This document shows positions 55,066 to 63,787 of a stretch of DNA of 64,000 nucleotides, in pieces. Each line of letters begins with the position of its first letter. The first letter of the stretch is position 1. The stretch spans positions 2,542,001 through 2,606,000 of the forward strand of contig NZ_LT670848.1 of the NCBI RefSeq assembly GCF_900142975.1. The letters are read 5' to 3'. Under the pieces are notes generated by a model. The model did not search any database. It worked only from the letters and a program-made list of their open reading frames with translations, and was not told the origin of the DNA. This stretch comes from Salegentibacter salegens. GTDB lineage: Bacteria > Bacteroidota > Bacteroidia > Flavobacteriales > Flavobacteriaceae. A program made the position numbers and the translations under genes.

Positions 55066-55440
55066 CTATACTACTGCTTTATTTGGTTTGTCTTTAGAAT
55101 CTCCACCCTTACCGTCTTTTTGTAATTTGGCATTCTGCTTTCTAAGCTCTTCTAATTTAGTTTCCATAGCAGTAAGAATATCATCTGCTTTATGACTTGC
55201 TGAAGAAAGAGTTTCCTCTAAACGTTCTTCAAAATCTACTCGAGCCTGTTTAGCTTTTTCGGTTAGATTAGAAGAAGTCTCAGTATACTTTTTATTCAAT
55301 CTATCCTGAGCCTTTTTAGACTCATCTTTTAATTTTTTACGCGTTTTTTCACCGCTATCTGGAGCATATAATAAACCTACTCCTGCTCCAATTGCAGCTC
55401 CGGTAATTAATGCTAATAGTGTACTTCCTGTATTTGCCAT
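55066..55440 (-). CDS. YtxH domain-containing protein
   Basis: The 124-residue protein has a short N-terminal Gly-rich membrane helix (LLALITGAAIGAGVGLLYAP), the YtxH core PDSGEKTRKKLKDE, and a long charged helix (YTETSSNLTEKAKQARVDFE). Members are often induced by envelope or general stress. It leads a three-gene unit with the holin-like and 77-residue proteins. Confidence 0.85.
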   Translation of the reverse strand: MANTGSTLLALITGAAIGAGVGLLYAPDSGEKTRKKLKDESKKAQDRLNKKYTETSSNLTEKAKQARVDFEERLEETLSSASHKADDILTAMETKLEELRKQNAKLQKDGKGGDSKDKPNKAVV

Positions 55441-55576
55441 AATAGTTTTTAGTTAAGTTATTACTAAACCCAAAGATACAAGATGGGTTAAGGCTATGCT
55501 GTTAATAACCGGTTAATATGTTAAAATGCTTTACTAAAATATTCTTAAAAAGCCACTTAACCAAATGGATTACAGC

Positions 55577-57253
55577 TTATTTCTTCTTTGCCCAGGAATC
55601 TCTTAGCCCAACCGTACGATTAAATATAGGGTTCCCCTCTTTAGATTCTTTATCTACACAGAAATATCCTATGCGTTGAAACTGAAATTTATCCTGAATT
55701 CCTGCCGATTTTAAACTTGGTTCAACATAACCTGTTATAACTTCTAATGACTCGGGATTAACAAATTCCATATAATCCTTCTCTTTATCGCCATCTGGAT
55801 TTTCTACGCTGAATAAACGATCGTAAAGCCTTATTTCAGTCTCTAAAGCGTGTTTTGCAGAAACCCAGTGCAAGGTTCCTTTTACTTTTCGCATAGATTC
55901 TTCAGTGCCGCTTCCACTTTTACTTTTAGGATCGTATGTACAATGGATTTCGGTTATATTTCCTTCGGAATCTTTTATTACTTCTTCTCCTTTAATAATA
56001 TAAGCGTTCTTTAAACGTACTTCTTTCCCAAGCGTTAACCTGAAAAATTTTCTATTCGCACTTTCTTTGAAATCTTCCTTCTCTATATACAGATCTCTTG
56101 AAAATGGAATTTTCCTACTACCAGCTGATTCATCTTCCGGGTTGTTTTCTGCATCTAACCACTCTTCTTTTCCTTCTTCATAATTGGTAATTACCAACTT
56201 TACAGGATCTAAAACACCCATAACTCTTGGTGCTGTTTTGTTAAGATCTTCCCGGGCGCAAAACTCTAAATGTGCCACGTCTATCATATTCTCCCGTTTT
56301 CCAACTCCAATAGAATCGGCAAATTTCCTAATAGAATTAGGGGTATAACCTCTTCGTCTAAGACCGGAAATAGTAGGCATCCTGGGATCGTCCCAGGAAT
56401 TAACAACGCCTTTCTCCACCAGTTGCATAAGTTTACGTTTACTAACTACTGTATGACTAAGGTTTCTACGCGCAAATTCTCGCTGTTTAGGTTTTAATTC
56501 ACCTTCTTTACTTACTTTTTCAACGAACCAATTATATAATTCGCGGTGTGGTAGAAATTCCAGTGTACAAAAAGAGTGAGAAATACTTTCAATGAAATCA
56601 CTCTCCCCGTGAGCCCAATCGTACATTGGGTATATCTTCCAGTTATCTTTGGTGCGGTGGTGACTTTTGTGCAAACAGCGATACATTACAGGATCTCGCA
56701 TAAGCATATTTGGAGATTCCATATTTATTTTTGCTCGCAAAACGTGTCCACGTTCAGGAGTTTCGCCATTTTTCATTTTTTCAAATAGCTCCAGGTTTTC
56801 TTCTACGGAACGTTTTCTATACGGACTTTCTTTTCCGGGTTCGGTAGGCGTTCCTTTTTGCATAGCTATTTCTTCTGAAGTCTGGCTGTCTACATAAGCA
56901 TCTCCATTTTTAATCATTTCTACAGCCCAGTCGTATAACTGCTGAAAATAATCTGATGCATAGCATTCCTTTTCCCATTTAAATCCGAGCCATAAAACGT
57001 CTTCTTTAATGGCATCTACAAACTCCTGCTCTTCCTTTATAGGATTAGTATCGTCAAAACGAAGGTTTACAGGAGCATTATACCTTTCACCCAAACCAAA
57101 ATTGAGGCAGATAGAAGACGCATGCCCTATATGAAGATATCCATTAGGTTCAGGTGGAAACCTGAATTTTAACTCTTCCTTTTTGTGGGTATTTTGAAGG
57201 TCTTCTTCTATAATTTGCTCAATAAAATTGAGCGATTTTCTTTCTTCAGCCAT
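55577..57253 (-). CDS. glnS: Glutamine-tRNA ligase
   Basis: The 558-residue class I synthetase has RFPPEPNGYLHIGHASSICL (HIGH motif), FDDTNPIKEEQEFVDAIKED in parts, MYDWAHGESDFIESI and HTVVSKRKLMQLV (KMSKS as VSKRK). It charges tRNA-Gln directly. The C-terminal anticodon-binding beta-barrels are complete. It is a single-gene unit with no close same-strand neighbour. Confidence 0.97.
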   Translation of the reverse strand: MAEERKSLNFIEQIIEEDLQNTHKKEELKFRFPPEPNGYLHIGHASSICLNFGLGERYNAPVNLRFDDTNPIKEEQEFVDAIKEDVLWLGFKWEKECYASDYFQQLYDWAVEMIKNGDAYVDSQTSEEIAMQKGTPTEPGKESPYRKRSVEENLELFEKMKNGETPERGHVLRAKINMESPNMLMRDPVMYRCLHKSHHRTKDNWKIYPMYDWAHGESDFIESISHSFCTLEFLPHRELYNWFVEKVSKEGELKPKQREFARRNLSHTVVSKRKLMQLVEKGVVNSWDDPRMPTISGLRRRGYTPNSIRKFADSIGVGKRENMIDVAHLEFCAREDLNKTAPRVMGVLDPVKLVITNYEEGKEEWLDAENNPEDESAGSRKIPFSRDLYIEKEDFKESANRKFFRLTLGKEVRLKNAYIIKGEEVIKDSEGNITEIHCTYDPKSKSGSGTEESMRKVKGTLHWVSAKHALETEIRLYDRLFSVENPDGDKEKDYMEFVNPESLEVITGYVEPSLKSAGIQDKFQFQRIGYFCVDKESKEGNPIFNRTVGLRDSWAKKK

Positions 57254-57626
57254 AATTTATTAAAATCAAAAACCTCATAAAAGAGGTTAAAATCAGACAT
57301 TTATTTTTAAATTCGAGCCAGGCTCAAAATATTCCAAGTTTACGGGGAATAAGCAGCAAAGTTACCAAAAAATAGATCGCCGCGCCCAAGCTTTGGTATA
57401 CAAGAAATAATATATTTAAATGCAACAGAACTCAAATTCAAATCTCTGAGAAAAATAATAAAATCGAGGGCAATAAATATTGAATTAAACCGCCCACCCA
57501 CTTATCTTTGTAAACTCCTCGGGGCAAGCTCACGAGGCATTATTGAAATACATTTGATTTCGAGCTTAATGATTAGCGCAGGCTGCGAAACTTATAAATC
57601 TCGATTATCGAGTAAAAAATAATCTT
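57254..57626. repeat. Noncoding gap with dispersed repeat, family 2 copy 3
   Basis: No gene is seen in these 373 bases. From about 57515 there is TCGGGGCAAGCTCACGAGGC, GATTTCGAGCTTAATG and the perfect inverted repeat CTCGATTATCGAG (57600-57612), the same arrangement as at 53160-53258. The rest is AT-rich and holds the upstream regions of glnS and folB. Confidence 0.6.
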
Positions 57627-57983
57627 TTGGGAAGCATTAAGTTAAAAAACATCAGGGTATTTGCCTATCACGGCTGCCTGGATGAAGAAGGAAAAATAGG
57701 AAGCGACTATCGCGTAGATCTTAAAGTGAAAGGTGATTTATCACATTCGGCTAAAACCGATTCCCTGGGAGATACCATAGATTACGTTCATTTAAACAAA
57801 ATTGTAAAAGAAGAAATGGCAATTCGCTCTAAACTTCTGGAAAACGTGGCCGAACGTATTTTAAAAAGGGTTTTAGATGAAATAATTTTAGTACAAAAAG
57901 CGAAGGTGGAAGTTTCAAAAATCAATCCGCCGATTGGTGGGAATGTGGCTATGGTTAGTGTAATTAGAAGTAAATCTCGCTAA
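57627..57983 (+). CDS. folB: Dihydroneopterin aldolase
   Basis: The 118-residue T-fold protein has IRVFAYHGCLDEEGKIGSDY (FolB signature, active-site His-Gly), DTIDYVHLNKIVKEEM, LLENVAERI and VEVSKINPPIGGNV. It splits dihydroneopterin to 6-hydroxymethyl-dihydropterin in folate synthesis. No ATG occurs before the conserved start, so translation begins at TTG 57627. The repeat CTCGATTATCGAG ends 15 bases upstream. Confidence 0.92.
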   Translation: MGSIKLKNIRVFAYHGCLDEEGKIGSDYRVDLKVKGDLSHSAKTDSLGDTIDYVHLNKIVKEEMAIRSKLLENVAERILKRVLDEIILVQKAKVEVSKINPPIGGNVAMVSVIRSKSR

Positions 57984-58072
57984 ATTCATTAAAAAAAAAT
58001 TATTATTTGTAGTTTACAAAACCTTCCTGAACAGCACCGATTAGTTTTATTTTTTAAACTATAAATTTTTAT

Positions 58073-58080
58073 TACATTTG
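58073..58080 (+). promoter_or_regulatory. -7 box of tRNA-Cys
   Basis: TACATTTG matches TAnnTTTG and lies 19 bases before the tRNA. The string TTACATTTGCC is shared with the tRNA-Ala promoter. Confidence 0.65.
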
Positions 58081-58099
58081 CCAACCCTTAAAGAAACAG

Positions 58100-58170
58100 G
58101 GCATCGTGGCCGAGTGGCTAGGCAGAGGTCTGCAAAACCTTGTACAGCGGTTCGAATCCGCTCGATGCCT
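58100..58170 (+). tRNA. tRNA-Cys (anticodon GCA)
   Basis: The 71-nt sequence folds with acceptor GGCATCG/CGATGCC, D arm GCC/GGC, anticodon arm GAGGT-CTGCAAA-ACCTT (anticodon GCA) and T arm AGCGG-TTCGAAT-CCGCT. The discriminator is U, as required for tRNA-Cys. CCA is not encoded. Confidence 0.95.
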
Positions 58171-58174
58171 CAAG

Positions 58175-58204
58175 AAAAGCTCCTTTTTTAAAGGGGCTTT
58201 TTTT
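58175..58204 (+). terminator. Terminator of tRNA-Cys
   Basis: AAAAGCTCC / GGGGCTTTT (one G-T pair) with an AT loop and a T-run follows the tRNA directly. Confidence 0.8.
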
Positions 58205-58425
58205 ATGCGTAAAATTCAAGGTTTAGCATTTCAAAATTGACTGGTTTAGCGGTTCTCCCGAAGCCTCGGGACGCTCGATATCTCAAAAACCTTCCAAAGT
58301 TTACTGGAGCTTTTTTATATTTTATAATTCAGCTTAAAAATTTATAAATAAAAGCATTCAAGCACTTCTCGCGGAGCTCTGATATACCAGATTTTTCAAA
58401 ATATTATCAAAACTTTATAGATTTT

Positions 58426-59133
58426 TCAGTTTGAATCTTCTTTAATGGTATCATTGGGAGAAATTGTTTCCATTTGATTTTGAATACCATTGACCTGGTT
58501 AGGAAAAAGGCCCTGAAAAATAAGCATTGCACCAAAAACGATGAGCATTATACTAATCCCCTTTTTCATAAGATAGATTCGGTTTGGGGTTAGTTTTCGG
58601 TTTAACTTTTTGGCCAGTAGAATCTTGAAAATATCCAGTATAAGGTAAGTACCCAAAACGCTTCCGAAGAAAACCATAATACGATCCTGTTCCATATCCA
58701 GTTTTGGCCCAAAAACGATAATTAATCCAAGCCAGAATCCTAAAACTCCAATATTGATGAAATTTAGCAGAAATCCTTTTACTGCCAAACCCATATAATC
58801 ACTTTTACTGAGTTTTCTGATCTCGGGGGTATCATCTTCCTGCCGAAGTACTTTTTTGGTCTGTACAAAGCTCATAACGCCGTAAGTGGAGAGAATCATC
58901 CCTCCAAAGATAAATAGCGCAGGATCGTCTTTAATGCTTGCGAGTAGCTTGGTGGTACTTAAATAGGCGACAAAAAGGAATACAATATCGGCTACAATAA
59001 CGCCTAAATCGAATGCAAAAGCTGCTCTAAAACCTTTAATAGCAGCAGTTTCCAGTAACACAAAGAATACCGGACCAAGTAAAAATGCCAAAAAAAGCCC
59101 TAAGGGTAGGGCTGCTAATACATCCTGAAACAT
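58426..59133 (-). CDS. LysE family transporter
   Basis: The 235-residue protein has about six membrane segments, starting LAALPLGLFLAFLLGPVFFV with the LysE/RhtB signature G-P-x-x-x-x-L near the N-terminus, and ALIISTYGV-like and GFLLNFINIGVLGFWL segments. LysE/RhtB proteins export amino acids at the inner membrane. The substrate is unknown. The C-terminal 20 residues are polar. Confidence 0.85.
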   Translation of the reverse strand: MFQDVLAALPLGLFLAFLLGPVFFVLLETAAIKGFRAAFAFDLGVIVADIVFLFVAYLSTTKLLASIKDDPALFIFGGMILSTYGVMSFVQTKKVLRQEDDTPEIRKLSKSDYMGLAVKGFLLNFINIGVLGFWLGLIIVFGPKLDMEQDRIMVFFGSVLGTYLILDIFKILLAKKLNRKLTPNRIYLMKKGISIMLIVFGAMLIFQGLFPNQVNGIQNQMETISPNDTIKEDSN

Positions 59134-59164
59134 ACAATTGTATTATTTTACAAATGTAGACTTT

Positions 59165-59836
59165 TTAGTTTTTTCTAATTATTTTTCCGCCAAACAGGGT
59201 ATTTTGATCTAAGGTTTTAGGGTTTCCATACACATTTACCGTGCCTCCTGCCCTAACCTTTGCCTCTACATTTCCACTAGCCGTAATATCTGCAACGCCA
59301 CCAGCTTTTATACTTATTTTGGTATTTATTGATTTCAAATTTTTCGCGAAAAATTTCCCACCGGTATTGATGTCTATTTCCTGATCTTCGGTTTTACCTT
59401 CTACTTCAATTTCGCCTCCGGTGTTTGAATCTACATAGAGTTTTGTAAGATTTACATCTACAAAAATATCGGCACCTTCTGATGCATTTAAATAAAGAAA
59501 TTCCTGTTCCAGTATAGAATCAACTTTTATCGAAGCATTTTGGCGTGCATCTATTTTCTCCAGTCTTTTAAACTGAATTGTGATTTGGGTATTATCATTA
59601 CTAAGAATTTCATCAATACTCATCCTAACCTTTAAAATCCCGTTATCTATCTTGAATTTTACATCAGTTCGGTTCTCACCGGTTATTGTTGCCTTATTTT
59701 GGTTCGCTTCCTTTAAAATAACTTCCAGCCCATTATAGACTTTAATCTCATTAAAATCTTCTAAATCCTGGGTAAGTTCCTGAGCGCTTAGCACACAAAC
59801 ACTCATAAAAAATAGTGCAAAAAGATATTTTTTCAT
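59165..59836 (-). CDS. Head GIN domain-containing protein (DUF2807)
   Basis: The 223-residue secreted protein has a signal peptide (YLFALFFMSVCVLSAQ) and a repetitive beta-solenoid: FNEIKVYNGLEVILKEAN, IDARQNASIKVDSI, LNASEGADIFVDV, GGVADITASGNVEAKVRAGG in parts. This matches DUF2807, found at the surface or in the periplasm of Bacteroidota. The function is unknown. It lies 21 bases downstream of rnr and 31 bases upstream of the LysE gene. Confidence 0.9.
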   Translation of the reverse strand: MKKYLFALFFMSVCVLSAQELTQDLEDFNEIKVYNGLEVILKEANQNKATITGENRTDVKFKIDNGILKVRMSIDEILSNDNTQITIQFKRLEKIDARQNASIKVDSILEQEFLYLNASEGADIFVDVNLTKLYVDSNTGGEIEVEGKTEDQEIDINTGGKFFAKNLKSINTKISIKAGGVADITASGNVEAKVRAGGTVNVYGNPKTLDQNTLFGGKIIRKN

Positions 59837-59857
59837 CTCTATTTGTTTTAAAAACCT

Positions 59858-62047
59858 TTACTCTTCATGCTTACCGATAAGCGTAAAATCTAAGTGTCTC
59901 TTCACCAAATCGGCATTTTTCACTTTTACGATCACTTCATCTCCTAACTGATAAGACTTTTTGGTTTTTCTGCCTACAATTGCATAATTCTCTCCATCAA
60001 AATCATAATGATCGCCTTTTATATCTCGCAGGCGAATCATTCCTTCACATTTATTCTCTACAATTTCTACAAATATTCCGAAATCTGTTACCCCGGAAAT
60101 CACCCCAACAAACTCTCTATCCTGGTGATCTATCATAAATTTCACCTGCATATACTTTATAGAATCCCTTTCAGCACTAGAAGAAAGACCTTCCATTTCG
60201 CTGGAGTGGTGACATTTTTCATCGTATTCCTCTTCTTTTGCTGAAGGTTGACCGTCTAGATAACGCTGCAGTAATCTATGCACCATAACATCTGGATATC
60301 TTCTAATTGGTGAAGTAAAATGCGAGTAATAATCGAAAGCTAAGCCATAATGACCAATATTTTCGGTGCCATAATAAGCTTTACTCATCGTTCTAATAGC
60401 AAGCGTATCTACTAAATTCTGTTCTTTTTTCCCTTGAACATCCTGAAGCAATTGATTTAAAGAAGAAGAAACAGTTTTCCGGTTTTTAAGGTTTAAACCG
60501 TGTCCAAACCTTGAAACCAAACTATTTAAAGAAACAAGTTTTTCTTCGTCGGGTTCATCGTGACAACGATAAATAAAGGTTTTCTTTTCGTCTCTTTTTC
60601 CTATGAATTCAGCCACTTTTCGGTTGGCTAATAGCATAAATTCTTCAATAAGTTTATTGGCATCTTTGGCTGTTTTAAAGTAAACACCAACCGGTTCGTT
60701 TTCTTCATCTAATTGAAATTTAACTTCAACTTTATCAAAAGAAATCGCACCCTGACGCATTCTGGTAGAACGCATCTTTTTAGCCATTGAATTCATAGTT
60801 AAAACAGCATCAACAATTTCATCTTTAGCCGTATAAGCTTTATCCTGAATAGAAATATCTTCAGGAATATCTCCTTTTTCGGTTTCAATTATTTGCTGAG
60901 CTTCTTCGTATGCAAACCTGGCGTCAGAATAAGTAACGGTTCTCCCGAACCACTCATTCACCACTTTGGTATTCTTATCTATTTCAAAAACTGCTGAAAA
61001 GGTATATTTTTCTTCATTAGGCCTTAAAGAACAGGCATTGTTAGAAAGAACCTCCGGCAACATTGGTACTACACGATCTACTAAATAAACTGAAGTTGCA
61101 CGCTCATATGCCTCGTCGTCCAGCACTGTACCGGGTTGTAAATAATGCGAAACATCGGCAATATGAATCCCGACTTCTACATTTCCGTTTTCCAGTTTTT
61201 GAAAACTTAAAGCATCATCAAAATCCTTCGCATCTGCGGGATCTATGGTAAAAGTTAACACATCGCGCATATCGCGACGTTTCTTTATTTCTTCGGGCTG
61301 AATAGAAGTATCTATTTGGTTTGCAAAATCTTCTATTTCCTTCGGAAATTCATGCGGTAAACCATATTGCGCCAGGATAGAATGTATCTCGGTATGATGT
61401 TCACCCGGAGTACCTAAAACCTGAATAATTTTACCAAAAGGAGAATCGGCTTTATCTGGCCATTCTTCCAGTTCAACAACTACTTTATCGCCGTCTTTAG
61501 CATCGCCCATTTTGTTCTTCTGAACAAAAATATCGGTATACATTTTTGGATCTCCAATAACCACAAAACCAAAATCTTTTTGCATATCCAGAACACCAAC
61601 AAATTCGGTTCTTTTACGCTTTAAAATTTGGGTTACTTCTCCTTCAGATTTTTTATTTCGCTTACGATTATAGATATAGATCTCTACTTCATCACCGTTA
61701 AACGCCGTATTTAGATCCCTGGGAGATATAAAAACATCATCCTCTAATTCATCTACCAACGCATAGGCATAACCTTTAGTGGTCATATCTATAACAGCGC
61801 GATAATAATCGTTGCCTTTTCTACTAATTTTAAACTTTCCGCGTTCTTCTTCTTCAATCTGTTTTTTTGCGGCCAACTGTGCTAATTTCTTAATAATATT
61901 ATTTCTGCTTGTAGCATCATTAACTCCAAGTTTAGCGGCAATTTGCTTATGATTAAAGGATTTTCCAGGTTCCTTTCTAAGGATATCGGTAATACTTTTG
62001 GTAAGATCACCCTGGGGTTGGGATTTATTTTTATTCTTTTTACTCAT
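59858..62047 (-). CDS. rnr: Ribonuclease R
   Basis: The 729-residue RNase has an N-terminal winged-helix part (FNHKQIAAKLGVNDATSRNN in parts), cold-shock domains, the RNB domain with DPADAKDFDDALSF (metal-binding Asp cluster) and HIADVSHYLQPGTVLDDEAYERATSVYL in parts, and a C-terminal S1 domain (FVGVISGVTDFGIFVEI). RNase R degrades structured RNA 3' to 5' and processes rRNA. It heads a minus-strand unit with the DUF2807 and LysE genes. Confidence 0.96.
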   Translation of the reverse strand: MSKKNKNKSQPQGDLTKSITDILRKEPGKSFNHKQIAAKLGVNDATSRNNIIKKLAQLAAKKQIEEEERGKFKISRKGNDYYRAVIDMTTKGYAYALVDELEDDVFISPRDLNTAFNGDEVEIYIYNRKRNKKSEGEVTQILKRKRTEFVGVLDMQKDFGFVVIGDPKMYTDIFVQKNKMGDAKDGDKVVVELEEWPDKADSPFGKIIQVLGTPGEHHTEIHSILAQYGLPHEFPKEIEDFANQIDTSIQPEEIKKRRDMRDVLTFTIDPADAKDFDDALSFQKLENGNVEVGIHIADVSHYLQPGTVLDDEAYERATSVYLVDRVVPMLPEVLSNNACSLRPNEEKYTFSAVFEIDKNTKVVNEWFGRTVTYSDARFAYEEAQQIIETEKGDIPEDISIQDKAYTAKDEIVDAVLTMNSMAKKMRSTRMRQGAISFDKVEVKFQLDEENEPVGVYFKTAKDANKLIEEFMLLANRKVAEFIGKRDEKKTFIYRCHDEPDEEKLVSLNSLVSRFGHGLNLKNRKTVSSSLNQLLQDVQGKKEQNLVDTLAIRTMSKAYYGTENIGHYGLAFDYYSHFTSPIRRYPDVMVHRLLQRYLDGQPSAKEEEYDEKCHHSSEMEGLSSSAERDSIKYMQVKFMIDHQDREFVGVISGVTDFGIFVEIVENKCEGMIRLRDIKGDHYDFDGENYAIVGRKTKKSYQLGDEVIVKVKNADLVKRHLDFTLIGKHEE

Positions 62048-62259
62048 TTCAATATTTAAAGTATAAAATTACGGCTTCTGCATTACATGACATCTATTTG
62101 CAATTAAAGTTTTGTTAAGCGCTCTGAAAATTATTCTTTTACAAAATAATTTTACATTTTTTTAACATATTTTCCATACTGGGTAAAAACCCCCGTTTTT
62201 TGTTTTTAAATAAAATAAAAATATCCAAATCTTAATTTTTTCTTAATTTTAATTTAAGA

Positions 62260-62287
62260 TTGCTGGATCACTTTCTTGTCATCTTTG
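62260..62287 (+). promoter_or_regulatory. Possible promoter of the 58-aa membrane protein
   Basis: TTG (62260-62262) is followed after 17 bases by CATCTTTG (62280-62287), one mismatch from TAnnTTTG. It lies 22 bases before the ATG. Confidence 0.5.
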
Positions 62288-62309
62288 CAATATTGATAAT
62301 CAACTTGCT

Positions 62310-62486
62310 ATGAATAAAGCAAAAAAAATATCGCTCCTCTTCTTTTTAATTTTCCTATTTGGATTAATAGGTTTTATTGCTTCTATAAATCTCTCCTTAA
62401 ATAAAAAAAGCCAGGTACATATTAAATCGGCCCAGCTTTATATGGAAAAAACCATAAGTACAACAGATTATTCGCTGTACTATTAA
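62310..62486 (+). CDS. Small membrane protein, 58 aa
   Basis: An ATG at 62310 opens a 58-codon frame starting MNKAKKISLL. A basic N-terminus is followed by a strong hydrophobic segment (LLFFLIFLFGLIGFIASI) and a polar tail ending TTDYSLYY. This resembles a single-pass protein or an uncleaved signal anchor. A promoter-like sequence precedes it. No family is recognised. It stands alone in the AT-rich gap between rnr and rpiB. Confidence 0.5.
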   Translation: MNKAKKISLLFFLIFLFGLIGFIASINLSLNKKSQVHIKSAQLYMEKTISTTDYSLYY

Positions 62487-63137
62487 AAACACTTTTAAAT
62501 ACTTGAATTTCAATAAATTAAACTTTAATAATTAACTCTTAATAAATTTAAATCTCTCACTTAATTCATTGCCAGACTTTTATATTTTAAGAATTCTAAT
62601 GTAGAAATCTAAACCTCAAATTTCAATTTTAGAAGATAGCTTTCAATCTTATTAACATTATATATTATTATTCTTTTTTCTTCTTTTTATAAAAATTAAA
62701 ACTAATGGTTATTATAGCCTGTTAACTTGTAGAACAATTTTTTTAAGCTTTTCTTGGTTTTTAAGTTAGCTTAGTTTTATAACAACTTATTAACATACTT
62801 CTAAAGTTCTAAAAGACTGGAAATCTTACTATTTTAATATTTACTTAACAAAAGTTAATAATCTAACCTTAATATAAAATCGGGATAATTAGAAAATAAA
62901 TAACTGTTCACAACCTGTTTTTATGTGCTGATAACTTTACTAAAAATAGCTGACTTATAATTTGATTTACTCAGCATTATTTTGCTATTGAAATTTAATT
63001 TGAATACCGCAAATAAGTTTCTCAGTTTCTCATCAATGCTTATCCACAATGTTATGTCAATACTAAAGCCTTGATTTTTAAGCTTATTTAAAAAGTAATT
63101 AACAATTGAAAATAATGCTGTTACTAAGTGGTTTTTT
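62487..63137. other. AT-rich noncoding gap with DnaA box, candidate oriC
   Basis: About 650 bases hold no convincing gene and are extremely AT-rich. One consensus DnaA box, TTATCCACA, lies at 63040-63048, and weaker relatives TTATTAACA lie at 62649-62657 and 62787-62795. The flanking core genes point away from the gap. The two parS-like sites lie 15-17 kb to the left. The assignment as origin is an inference. Confidence 0.4.
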
Positions 63138-63145
63138 TACCTTTG
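63138..63145 (+). promoter_or_regulatory. -7 box of rpiB
   Basis: TACCTTTG matches TAnnTTTG and ends 20 bases before the ATG at 63166. It supports the short start and excludes the frame's earlier TTG at 63106. Confidence 0.6.
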
Positions 63146-63165
63146 TGACAGCTAAAAACTTAATT

Positions 63166-63600
63166 ATGAAAATTGCAATAGGAAACGATCACGCCGGTAC
63201 CGGATACAAGAAAAAGGTAGTTGATTATCTAAAAAACAAGGGAATAGAAGTTATTAACTATGGTACTAATAGTGACGATAGTGTAGATTATCCCGATTTT
63301 GTTCACCCGGTAGCCGATGATGTTGAAAACCAAAAAGTAGATTTTGGAATTATTATCTGCGGAAGCGGAAATGGTGCTAATATGACTGCTAATAAACACC
63401 AGGGAGTGCGTTCTGCTTTATGTTGGATGGGAGAGATTACTAAACTGGCCCGTGAGCATAATGATGCTAATATATTAAGTATTCCTGCGCGTTTTGTTTC
63501 TGAACATCAGGCTGTAGATATGGTAAAAATCTTTTTAGAAACTCCTTTTGAAGGCGGAAGACATCAAAAACGAGTAGATAAAATTCCTGTAGAAAAATAG
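63166..63600 (+). CDS. rpiB: Ribose 5-phosphate isomerase B
   Basis: The 144-residue RpiB/LacAB protein starts MKIAIGNDHAGTGYKKKVVD, and has DYPDFVHPVADDVE, GIIICGSGNGANMTANKHQGVRSALC in parts (catalytic Cys replaced or shifted: CGSGNG) and HNDANILSIPARFVS. It interconverts ribose 5-phosphate and ribulose 5-phosphate. The frame extends upstream to a TTG at 63106, but promoter position and alignment favour the ATG at 63166. Fold-back repeat D follows. Confidence 0.95.
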   Translation: MKIAIGNDHAGTGYKKKVVDYLKNKGIEVINYGTNSDDSVDYPDFVHPVADDVENQKVDFGIIICGSGNGANMTANKHQGVRSALCWMGEITKLAREHNDANILSIPARFVSEHQAVDMVKIFLETPFEGGRHQKRVDKIPVEK

Positions 63601-63621
63601 AATACTATTTTATTATAATTG

Positions 63622-63747
63622 AGACTGTCTGAAAAGTATAGCTTCGTCAAGCTGAACTTGATTCAGCTTCTAACATGTTTTGAATATAAACAATTTAGAT
63701 TCTGAAATGAATTCAGAATGACGATTAAAAAATTTTTCAAACAGCCT
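63622..63747. repeat. Fold-back intergenic repeat, family 1 copy D
   Basis: Ends AGACTGTCTGAAAAG and TTTTTCAAACAGCCT form an inverted repeat with two mismatches. Inside are TCGTCAAGCTGAACTTGATT, TTCAGCTTCTAACATGTTTT and AGATTCTGAAATGAATTCAG with AATGACG, all matching copies B and E. It lies directly behind rpiB. Confidence 0.85.
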
Positions 63748-63787
63748 CTTTCTTTTTATAGTTTTAAACAAATCTTCCTTAGAAAAT

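Noticed and set aside
63106..63165. 20-residue N-terminal extension of rpiB from a TTG
   Set aside because: The rpiB promoter box lies inside it and the RpiB family starts at MKIAIGNDH.
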